Source: an uncultured Bacteroidota bacterium | Lineage (GTDB): Bacteria > Bacteroidota > Bacteroidia > Chitinophagales > Chitinophagaceae | Direction: 5' to 3' | Assembly: GCA_903906365.1 (NCBI GenBank) | Contig: CAIVKC010000046.1 | Location: forward strand, 1-64,000 | DNA length: 64,000 nt | Shown: in pieces, positions 17,931 to 25,581 of the stretch | Layout: each line of letters opens with the position of its first letter | Numbering within the stretch: the first letter of the stretch is position 1 | Notes under the pieces: generated by a model | The model's input: the letters and a program-made list of their open reading frames with translations, nothing else | Databases searched by the model: none | What the model was told of the DNA's origin: nothing | Position numbers and translations under genes: made by a program

Positions 17931-17967
17931 CAAAACTAAGGAAACTTTTTATGTTACCAAAGTTTCC
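17931..17967 (-). promoter_or_regulatory. Promoter with overlapping TetR operator
   Basis: On the minus strand, TTTG (17961-17958) and TAGTTTTG (17938-17931) are separated by exactly 19 nt, matching the Bacteroidota TTTG/TAnnTTTG promoter. A 28-bp inverted repeat, GGAAACTTT (17940-17948) and AAAGTTTCC (17959-17967), covers the -33 box and the spacer. A repressor bound there would block the polymerase. The tetR ATG follows 19 nt after the -7 box. Confidence 0.8.
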
Positions 17968-18101
17968 ATCAAGAAATAATACCGCTCATCCTCTGGCCGG
18001 GTGGCCGGCGGTTCATTATATCCATGGCTGGCAACGGATTAGCCCCGGCACCCGCCATTCCGATCCGGGATCCATCCGAATCCCTTCTCCCACAAATCAT
18101 A

Positions 18102-18134
18102 TTTGACCGCGGTGGCGGTGAATGATTAATTTTG
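18102..18134 (+). promoter_or_regulatory. Promoter for the DUF502 gene
   Basis: TTTG (18102-18105), a 21-nt spacer, and TAATTTTG (18127-18134) match the Bacteroidota promoter with both boxes. The ATG lies 19 nt downstream of the -7 box. Confidence 0.65.
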
Positions 18135-18153
18135 GGGGACCAAACCACCTTTC

Positions 18154-18789
18154 ATGAATTGGAAAGCAAGCCTCGGCAAACTGCTTCAGTACTTTTTGCA
18201 GGGATTAATCATCATCGCCCCCATCGCCATTACCATATTCGGGGTTGTTAACCTGTTCAACTGGATTGACGGCATACTTCCCAACCTGGTGCATAACCTG
18301 TTCCCTTCGATGATCGGCACCGATGAAACCGGTTCACCCAAACGGATACCCGGACTTGGTTTTGTGGTGGTCATCCTCATTGTGCTGATGATCGGCTATA
18401 TATCCTCTTCCTTTATCGTCAGCCGTCTGGTGGACCTTTTTGACAGTGTGCTGGAAAAAACACCGGGTATTAAAATCATCTACACCACCCTGAAGGATTT
18501 TTTTGAAGCCTTTGCCGGCAACAAACGAAAATTTGACAAAGCGGTCCTGGTGAGCGTGGAATCCACCGAGGTCTGGCGTGTAGGATTCATCACCCAGGAA
18601 GAGCTCCGTGAATTCGGCCTGCAGGAATATGTGGCCGTTTACGTACCGCAGTCTTATGCCTTTGCAGGCCACCTTTATTTTGTCAAAAAAGAGCGCGTCC
18701 GCGTGTTGACCGATATCAGTTCGGCCGATGCCATGAAATTTGCCATTTCAGGCGGGGTCACCGAAATAGATGACGATGAGCGCCGGTGA
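18154..18789 (+). CDS. DUF502 family membrane protein
   Basis: A 211-residue inner-membrane protein of the DUF502 family, function unknown. There are two helices (about 14-36 and 65-88), then a soluble C-terminal domain with the family blocks PGIKIIYTTLKDFFEAFAG and VWRVGFITQE, and the conserved VYVPQSYAFAGHLYFVKKE stretch. It is divergent from the efflux operon and has its own two-box promoter. No partner gene is adjacent. Confidence 0.88.
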   Translation: MNWKASLGKLLQYFLQGLIIIAPIAITIFGVVNLFNWIDGILPNLVHNLFPSMIGTDETGSPKRIPGLGFVVVILIVLMIGYISSSFIVSRLVDLFDSVLEKTPGIKIIYTTLKDFFEAFAGNKRKFDKAVLVSVESTEVWRVGFITQEELREFGLQEYVAVYVPQSYAFAGHLYFVKKERVRVLTDISSADAMKFAISGGVTEIDDDERR

Positions 18790-18974
18790 ATGAACCCGGG
18801 TGCTTTTTTTTGCTGTTCCCCGGTAGTCAGGCCATCCAAAAAAAACGGGTGCCGCCTCAGTTGAGTTCCCCTTAAGGCCGGTGTGCCGGCCTGTATGACC
18901 CCTCGGCCCCTGTCCCGGGCCCGCCTTGAGCATCCGGCTTTTGCGACATGTTTGGTCGCATAAATATTTTGGCC

Positions 18975-18998
18975 GGCCCCGTCCCGGGGCCCTGTTTT
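18975..18998 (+). terminator. Possible terminator or attenuator before serC
   Basis: GGCCCCG (18975-18981) and CGGGGCC (18985-18991) form a 7-bp GC stem with a 3-nt loop, then CTGTTTTT. It may end the DUF502 transcript, although it lies about 190 nt past that gene. Confidence 0.45.
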
Positions 18999-19033
18999 TC
19001 ATTAATTTGCACTTCCTTTTACCAAATCAGAAA

Positions 19034-20113
19034 ATGAAGATGCCCTTGATCCATAATTTCAATTCAGGTCCCAGCATTTTACCCAAACAGGTCCTTGAAC
19101 AGGCTGCCGCCGCCATTCATGATTTCAACCACAGCGAGTTGTCCATCCTGGAGATCGGACACCGCACCTCCCTGTTTCAGGATGTGCTTGACGAGGCCGT
19201 GGCTTCCTTAAAGGAACTCATGGAACTGGACCAGGAACACGAAGTGCTCTTCCTGCACGGGGGCGCTTCCACGCAGTTCTTCCAGGTACCCATGAATATA
19301 CTGGATGACAGCGGATCGGCCGCCTACCTGGATTGCGGTACCTGGGGCACCAAGGCCATCAAGGAAGCCCGGCTGTTCGGCAGGGTGGACGTTGTGGCCA
19401 GTTCCAAAGACAGGAATTACACCTATATTCCCAAAGATTACCGGATACCCCCGGATGCCACCTATTTCCATTATACAACCAACAATACCATCGAAGGCAC
19501 CCAGGTTCATGATATTCCGCAAACCCCCGTTCCCCTGATTGCCGATATGAGCAGCGATATACTCAGCCGGGTAATGGATTTCAACCGCTTTGACCTGATC
19601 TATGCGGGAGCGCAGAAAAATATAGGTGCAGCCGGTGTCAATGCCGTCATCATCAACAAGCGCATCCTGGGTAAGGTCAGCCGCAGGCTGCCTTCCATGA
19701 TGGATTACCGCAACCACCTGGAAAACGGTTCCATGCTCAATACCCCGCCGGTATTTGCCATCTATGTCTGTATGCTTACCCTACGCTGGCTTAAAGAGCA
19801 GGGAGGTGTGGCAGCCATTGAAAAGATCAATGATGCCAAGGCCCGGTTGCTCTACGATACCCTGGATGCGCTGCCGGTCTTCAGGCCCAAAGTGGACCGG
19901 GCAGACAGGAGCCGGATGAATGTGGTCTTCGTCATAGACCAGCCCGAACTGGACGCGGCTTTCCAGGAGGCCTGCAAAGCCAACGGCATGGTAGCCATCC
20001 GGGGTCACCGCAGTGTCGGGGGATTCAGGGCCAGCCTCTACAACGCCCTGCCCCTCTCCTCCGTGCAGGCCCTGACGGAGCTGATGCGGTATTTTGCCCA
20101 AAAAAACGGATAG
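19034..20113 (+). CDS. serC: Phosphoserine aminotransferase
   Basis: Pyridoxal-phosphate enzyme of serine synthesis (3-phosphohydroxypyruvate to phosphoserine), also acting in the vitamin B6 route in many bacteria. The 359-residue product opens with HNFNSGPSILPKQVLEQA, the standard SerC start, has FLHGGASTQFFQVPMN near the cofactor site, the PLP lysine in YAGAQKNIGAAGV, and the C-terminal GHRSVGGFRASLYNALP. The ATG at 19034 is chosen because an in-frame ATG 108 nt upstream adds unrelated residues. A word close to the -7 element (TTAATTTG) lies about 25 nt before it. The DUF1015 gene follows after 15 nt. Confidence 0.95.
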   Translation: MKMPLIHNFNSGPSILPKQVLEQAAAAIHDFNHSELSILEIGHRTSLFQDVLDEAVASLKELMELDQEHEVLFLHGGASTQFFQVPMNILDDSGSAAYLDCGTWGTKAIKEARLFGRVDVVASSKDRNYTYIPKDYRIPPDATYFHYTTNNTIEGTQVHDIPQTPVPLIADMSSDILSRVMDFNRFDLIYAGAQKNIGAAGVNAVIINKRILGKVSRRLPSMMDYRNHLENGSMLNTPPVFAIYVCMLTLRWLKEQGGVAAIEKINDAKARLLYDTLDALPVFRPKVDRADRSRMNVVFVIDQPELDAAFQEACKANGMVAIRGHRSVGGFRASLYNALPLSSVQALTELMRYFAQKNG

Positions 20114-20128
20114 TTAAAAAAATAATTC

Positions 20129-21361
20129 ATGGCTCATATACAACCTTTCAGGGCATTAAGACCCCTAAAACAATTGGCCGCCCATGTTGCCTCCAGGCCC
20201 TATGATGTATTGAATACGGCGGAGGCCAGGCAGGAAGCGGCAGGCAACCCGGATTCTTTCCTGCATATCACCAAATCCGAAATAGACCTGGATAATAGCG
20301 TGGATCCCCACAGCCAGGCCGTCTACGACAAGGCCCGGGAAAACCTGCTTGATTTCAGGCAGCGGGGGGTGCTATTCCGGGAAGAAGACCCCTGTTTTTA
20401 TATATATACCCTGATCATGGAAGGCAGGAGCCAGACTGGTCTGGTATGCGCCAGTTCCCTGGATGACTACGACAACAACATCATCAGAAAACACGAGCTC
20501 ACCCGTCCGGACAAGGAACTGGACCGCATCATGCACATGAAAACCATCCGGGCCCAGACGGGCAATGTTTTTTTGGCCTACCGTGCCCATGACAGGCTCA
20601 ATAAGGAACTGGAGGACTGGAAATCGGCCCATCACCCAGAATATGATTTCACCACGGCAGACCGCATCCAGCACCTGGTTTGGGTGGTCAATGACAAGGC
20701 GACCCTGGACAGAATTGCCGGCTATTTCCAAAAGGAAATCCCCTTTACCTATATCGCTGACGGCCACCACCGGGCGGCCTCGGCCGCAAAGGTGAGAACC
20801 TCCCTGGGCGGGGAGCCGGGCACGGAGACCGATTATTTCCTGACGACCCTGTTTCCCTCCAACCAGCTCCGCATACTGGATTATAACCGGCTGGTCAAAG
20901 ACATTCAGGGAATGAGCGAAGAGGAATTTCTCGGGTCCCTGGAAAAGGATTTCCTGGTCGGCAAGGTGGACAGTGCCTTTCATCCCGACCAGTTCCACGA
21001 ATTCGGCATGTACCTGGGAGGCAGCTGGTATAAGCTCGTGGCGCGCGAAGGCACCTTCTCCCACGACCCGATCGGCATACTGGATGTGACCATCCTGCAG
21101 AACAATATCCTGGACAAGATTTTAGCCATCCGGGACCCCAGGACAGACAGCAGGATCGATTTTGTCGGCGGTATCCGGGGGCTGGCTGAACTGCAAAAAA
21201 GGGTAGACAGCGGTGAGATGAAGGCTGCTTTCAACCTATACCCGGTGAGCATCGACCAGTTATTTGACATTGCCGACACCGGCCATATCATGCCGCCCAA
21301 GAGCACCTGGTTTGAACCCAAGCTCAGGGACGGGTTGTTTACCCATTTGCTGGACCAATGA
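20129..21361 (+). CDS. DUF1015 family protein
   Basis: A 410-residue protein of the DUF1015 family, cytosolic, without a proven activity. Recognisable blocks are the N-terminal IQPFRALRP and SRPYDVLNTAEAR, the central FTYIADGHHRAASA with two His residues, the TLFPSNQLRILDYNR segment, and the C-terminal MPPKSTWFEPKLRDGLF. It is 15 nt after serC and almost certainly cotranscribed. In many Bacteroidota a phosphoglycerate dehydrogenase gene sits in this cluster; it is absent here. The link with serine metabolism is therefore by context only. Confidence 0.88.
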   Translation: MAHIQPFRALRPLKQLAAHVASRPYDVLNTAEARQEAAGNPDSFLHITKSEIDLDNSVDPHSQAVYDKARENLLDFRQRGVLFREEDPCFYIYTLIMEGRSQTGLVCASSLDDYDNNIIRKHELTRPDKELDRIMHMKTIRAQTGNVFLAYRAHDRLNKELEDWKSAHHPEYDFTTADRIQHLVWVVNDKATLDRIAGYFQKEIPFTYIADGHHRAASAAKVRTSLGGEPGTETDYFLTTLFPSNQLRILDYNRLVKDIQGMSEEEFLGSLEKDFLVGKVDSAFHPDQFHEFGMYLGGSWYKLVAREGTFSHDPIGILDVTILQNNILDKILAIRDPRTDSRIDFVGGIRGLAELQKRVDSGEMKAAFNLYPVSIDQLFDIADTGHIMPPKSTWFEPKLRDGLFTHLLDQ

Positions 21362-21444
21362 CCTGAAAAAATGGGCAGCTTCCCGCTTGGGTGTATAACC
21401 AAACTTTAACCAAGGCCCCGGGAAAGCTCCAGCAGGCAAACCCT

Positions 21445-21452
21445 TAACTTTA
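21445..21452 (+). promoter_or_regulatory. Putative -7 box TAACTTTA
   Basis: TAACTTTA differs from TAnnTTTG only at the last base and ends 6 nt before the ATG at 21459, repeating the geometry seen at radA. Confidence 0.4.
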
Positions 21453-21458
21453 CCGGTT

Positions 21459-22481
21459 ATGAATACTAAGATCTTCCTTGTGATTTGCCTGATGGCCATT
21501 ATGCCGGGACTTTACGCCCAGCAGCAGGATACAAAGACCTTGCATGAAACGGCCCGGGCCTTCATGCAACAGGGCGACTATACCAATGCCATCATTGTGC
21601 TTGGCCATGCCCTGGAAAAAGAACCGGCCAACCTGGAACTCCTCAAGGACCTGGCTTTTACCTACTATCTGCAAAAAAACTATCCCAAGGCCCTGGAAAC
21701 GGCCAAACCCTTACCCGACCGGCAGGATGCAGATGTTCAATCCTTCCAGATACTGGGCCTGGTATACAAGGTCCTCGACGACAGGAAAGAGGTGGAGAAA
21801 CTCTACCGGCAGGGTCTCCATAAATTTCCCGCCAGCGGCGTGTTATACAATGAATACGCCGAAGTCGTTGCCACCCGCGACGGCAGCGAAGCCATCAAGT
21901 GGTGGGAAAAGGGCATTGAAGTGGATCCGAATTATTCGACCAATTATTACAATGCCTGTAAATACTATTATACCAAGAACCAAAAGCCATGGAGCCTCCT
22001 TTACGGTGAAATCTTTGTGAACCTGGAAAGCTACAGCCGGAGAACCGTCGAAATAAAGGATGTTCTTGATGACGCCTACAAGCAGGTCTTCGCCAGCCTG
22101 GAGGAAGAAAAGAAAAAATACCTTAACCAGCCTTTTACCATCGCATTCCTGACCACCCTGGGCAACCAGTCCTCTGCGATTGCCCTGGGGGTGACCCCCT
22201 CGACCCTTTCGCTGGTCAGGACCCGTTTTATACTGGAATGGTTTGACAAATACGCCGCAAAATTCCCGTTTCGCCTCTTTGACTACCACCACCAGCTTAT
22301 TACAGAAGGGATGTTTGATGCCTACAACCAGTGGATTTTCGGATCGGTGGAAGACCTGCAGGTATTCCAGAACTGGACGGCCAGCCATTCGGAGGAATAC
22401 AACCGGTTTATCTCTTTTCAGAAAGGAAGGATTTTCAAATTGCCCGAAGGCCAGCATTACTACCAGGCCCTGACAAAATAA
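21459..22481 (+). CDS. Secreted TPR-repeat protein
   Basis: A 340-residue exported protein of unknown function. A signal peptide (IFLVICLMAIMPGLYAQ) is followed by tetratricopeptide repeats in roughly residues 25-190, seen as the spacing of Gly/Ala/Tyr pairs in units such as ARAFMQQGDYTNAIIVLGHA and LAFTYYLQKNYPKALETAK. The C-terminal 130 residues lack TPRs and are rich in aromatic residues. There is no lipobox or membrane anchor, so a periplasmic scaffold or chaperone-like role is possible (inference). Confidence 0.75.
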   Translation: MNTKIFLVICLMAIMPGLYAQQQDTKTLHETARAFMQQGDYTNAIIVLGHALEKEPANLELLKDLAFTYYLQKNYPKALETAKPLPDRQDADVQSFQILGLVYKVLDDRKEVEKLYRQGLHKFPASGVLYNEYAEVVATRDGSEAIKWWEKGIEVDPNYSTNYYNACKYYYTKNQKPWSLLYGEIFVNLESYSRRTVEIKDVLDDAYKQVFASLEEEKKKYLNQPFTIAFLTTLGNQSSAIALGVTPSTLSLVRTRFILEWFDKYAAKFPFRLFDYHHQLITEGMFDAYNQWIFGSVEDLQVFQNWTASHSEEYNRFISFQKGRIFKLPEGQHYYQALTK

Positions 22482-22642
22482 GCCGTTTATTTAATTTGCA
22501 GTTCTTTAATTTTTACATAATTTATGTCGCATTATCAGCAGTGCGGCTGCACGCCGGGTGCTTATCGCAGCAGCCATGATTTCAGCAGTACGGCTTAACT
22601 GCCTTTTTAGCGAAGAGCGCGCGCTCCCATTCAAATTCCTAA

Positions 22643-24439
22643 ATGCATGCCATGACAGAGCCCACACGATTGTTTGATTGTATAACATTCCAGCTGGAGA
22701 AGTTTCCTAAAAATGATATGCTGGCCGCAAAAGAAGCGGGAAACTGGAGAACCTACAGTACCCTGGAGATCCGCGAGACGGTCAACCGCCTGACGGCAGG
22801 ACTGTTGCGGCTGGGGGTTTCCGGAAATGACATGACTACAGAGGGCCGCGACAAGATTGCGATCATTTCCAATAACCGCCCCGAATGGCTGATCACCGAT
22901 ATGGCCGTGCAACAGTCCGGCGCCATACTGGTGCCCATCTATCCCACCACCAGCCAGGGTGAAATCGAATTCATCTTCAACGATGCGTCCGTAAAATATG
23001 TCTTTGCCAGCAGCGAAGAATTACTGGAAAAAATCCGTTCCATCCAAGCAAAGATTCCATCCCTGATCAATATTTTCACCTTCAACCGCGTGGAGGGCGC
23101 CGATCACTGGTCCACCCTGCTGGCGGAGCCGGGCGGAGATTGGGCGGCCCTAGTAGAGGCAGCCAGCCGGCAGGTTACCCCGGAGAGCCTGGCAACCATC
23201 ATATACACTTCAGGAACCACCGGGATACCCAAGGGGGTCATGCTCAGCCATCATAACCTGATAACCTGCATTTTCCTTTCCAAGGAAAGTTTTCCTTTTT
23301 ATGATAACCCCTCGCGCAGGGCCCTGAGCTTTTTACCCCTGAACCATATATTCGAAAAGACGGTCAGTTACATCTACCTGTTCAGCGGCTACAGCATCTA
23401 CTACGCCGAAAGCCTGGACACCATTGCCGCCAACCTGCAGGAACTGCACCCCGATATATTTTCCACCGTGCCGCGGCTGCTGGAAAAAGTATACGAACGG
23501 ATCATGCTGAAGGGAGCAGAACTGAAAGGGATCAAAAGCAGGCTGTTTTTCTGGGCCGTTGCCCTGGGCATAAAATACGATAACCGCATCGGTGGGGGAT
23601 GGTTCTACCGCCTGCAGCTGGCCCTGGCCAATAAACTGGTTTTTAACAAATGGCGGGAAGCACTCGGGAGTAATATCAAAATCATCGTTACCGGCGGAGC
23701 TGCCTGCCAGGAAAGGCTGATGCGGATTTTCAATGCCGCGCAGATACCCCTGTTCGAAGGCTACGGCCCCACGGAAAACTCCCCGGTAATCTCCATCAAC
23801 GGCCTGCTGCCGGGCCGCTCAAAATACGGAACGGTCGGCCCGGTCATCAACGGGCTGGACGTCAAACTCGAAGAAGACGGTGAAATTTGTGTGAAAGGGC
23901 CTACGGTCATGGTGGGGTATTACAAAAGACCCGACCTCACGGCGGAAACCATCATCGACGGCTGGCTTCATACCGGTGACATCGGGACCTTCGAAGACGG
24001 GATCTTTTTGAGGATTACAGACCGCAAAAAAGAACTGTTTAAAACCAGCGGCGGCAAATACGTGGCACCCGCTGCCATAGAAAACAAATTCAAGGAATCC
24101 CGTTTTGTGGAACAGATCATCATCGTGGGCCCTGACAGAAAATTTGTCGGCGCCCTGATTGTGCCCTCCTTCACCTACCTGAAGGAATGGTGCAAGCAGC
24201 AGAATATTCCCTATACCACCAACGCCGAGATGATCCAGCACCCGCAGGTCATCGATTTTTACCGCGAGCTGGTGGAAACCTGTAACCAGCAATTCAACCA
24301 TGTCGAGCAGGTGAAAAAATTTGAACTGCTTGCCAATGACTGGAGCATTGAAACCGGGGAAATGACGCCCAAGCTGAGTATCAAACGTAAGGTGATCATG
24401 GAAAAATACCGCGATGCCATAGAAAGGATATATGCCTGA
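22643..24439 (+). CDS. Long-chain acyl-CoA synthetase (AMP-forming)
   Basis: ANL-superfamily enzyme that activates fatty acids to acyl-CoA through an acyl-adenylate. The 598-residue product has the AMP-binding motif IIYTSGTTGIPKGVMLSH, the A5-type block FEGYGPTENSPVIS, the motor motif GWLHTGDIG, and the hinge and lid around TDRKKELFKTSGGKYVAP, which is typical of the long-chain class. A second in-frame ATG three codons on (22652) is an equally good start. The gene stands alone between a TPR gene and a short-chain dehydrogenase. Confidence 0.93.
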   Translation: MHAMTEPTRLFDCITFQLEKFPKNDMLAAKEAGNWRTYSTLEIRETVNRLTAGLLRLGVSGNDMTTEGRDKIAIISNNRPEWLITDMAVQQSGAILVPIYPTTSQGEIEFIFNDASVKYVFASSEELLEKIRSIQAKIPSLINIFTFNRVEGADHWSTLLAEPGGDWAALVEAASRQVTPESLATIIYTSGTTGIPKGVMLSHHNLITCIFLSKESFPFYDNPSRRALSFLPLNHIFEKTVSYIYLFSGYSIYYAESLDTIAANLQELHPDIFSTVPRLLEKVYERIMLKGAELKGIKSRLFFWAVALGIKYDNRIGGGWFYRLQLALANKLVFNKWREALGSNIKIIVTGGAACQERLMRIFNAAQIPLFEGYGPTENSPVISINGLLPGRSKYGTVGPVINGLDVKLEEDGEICVKGPTVMVGYYKRPDLTAETIIDGWLHTGDIGTFEDGIFLRITDRKKELFKTSGGKYVAPAAIENKFKESRFVEQIIIVGPDRKFVGALIVPSFTYLKEWCKQQNIPYTTNAEMIQHPQVIDFYRELVETCNQQFNHVEQVKKFELLANDWSIETGEMTPKLSIKRKVIMEKYRDAIERIYA

Positions 24440-24671
24440 CAGCGCCGGCCGGTTGCCACTGCGCCGCTCGGATCCCCCCATAGATTGCCGTTTTCCCCGG
24501 GAGGGCAGGGGCCGGTTTTTCGCGGGAACAACCCAGATACAACATATTAAAAAATAAACAGATCAGGCATTGCCCTTTCCGGTCATCCATGGCGGTAAGG
24601 GGATATAATCTTTCCTGGGGGGGAGTGTAAAAAACGGCTTAATTTTCCATTCCAATTAAACCAGTTATTAT

Positions 24672-25481
24672 ATGGAAAAGAAACTACAAGGGCAGGTCGC
24701 TGTTGTAACGGGTGCCAGTTCCGGCATTGGGGCCGGCGTTTCCAGAAGCCTGGCCGCGGCGGGCGCCATTGTCATCGTCAATCACCCGGTGGCTGCCACC
24801 AGGGATGCTGCCGAAGCAGTCCTGGCTGAAATTACGGCCGCCGGAGGTCAGGGCATAACCTGCCAGTGTGACGTCAGCAAGGAAAACGAAGTGGTGCAGA
24901 TGTTTGCTGATACCGTCCGCCAGTTCGGTACGGTGGATATTTTAATCAACAATGCAGGACTGCAGCGGGACGCACCCTTTACGGATATGACCCTGGAGCA
25001 ATGGAATACCGTCCTGGGTGTGAACCTGACCGGGCAGTTTCTGTGCGCAAGGGAAGCCATACGTGAGTTTCTGCGCCGTGGCATTGTCCCGGAAAGATCC
25101 AAAGCCGCCGGAAAGATCATTTGTATGAGCAGTGTGCATGAAGTAATACCCTGGGGAGGACATGCCAATTACGCCGCCTCCAAAGGAGGCATCATGCTGA
25201 TGATGAAAAGTATTGCCCAGGAGTACGCAGGCAAAAAAATCCGCATCAACAGCATATGCCCAGGGGCCATACAGACCCCCATCAACAAACAGGCCTGGGA
25301 TACCCCCGAAGCCCTTGAGTCCCTGCTGACACTCATCCCCTACCAGCGCATCGGCCAACCCGAAGACATCGGAAATGCTGCCGTCTGGCTGGCCAGTGAC
25401 GAAAGTGATTATGTGACCGGCATCTCGTTGTTTGTTGACGGCGGCATGACGCTATATCCCGGGTTCAGCACCAATGGATAA
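24672..25481 (+). CDS. Short-chain dehydrogenase, glucose 1-dehydrogenase-like
   Basis: NAD(P)-dependent classical SDR of 269 residues. The nucleotide motif TGASSGIGAG starts near residue 14, NNAG is present, and the catalytic set is Ser154, Tyr167 and Lys171 (YAASK). The C-terminal GQPEDIGNAAVWLASDESDYVTGISLFVDGGM matches the glucose 1-dehydrogenase group. The next gene is a large glucosidase, so oxidation of glucose released by it is a reasonable inference. Specificity within this very broad family cannot be proven from sequence. Confidence 0.88.
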   Translation: MEKKLQGQVAVVTGASSGIGAGVSRSLAAAGAIVIVNHPVAATRDAAEAVLAEITAAGGQGITCQCDVSKENEVVQMFADTVRQFGTVDILINNAGLQRDAPFTDMTLEQWNTVLGVNLTGQFLCAREAIREFLRRGIVPERSKAAGKIICMSSVHEVIPWGGHANYAASKGGIMLMMKSIAQEYAGKKIRINSICPGAIQTPINKQAWDTPEALESLLTLIPYQRIGQPEDIGNAAVWLASDESDYVTGISLFVDGGMTLYPGFSTNG

Positions 25482-25581
25482 GATCCCCCGGGTACAACCT
25501 GCCTTGTAATTCACGAACCCAACCCGGCCTGCAGGCAAGCGAAGTTTCCGCCTCCCGATGGGCCATTCAGACCTTACTTTT

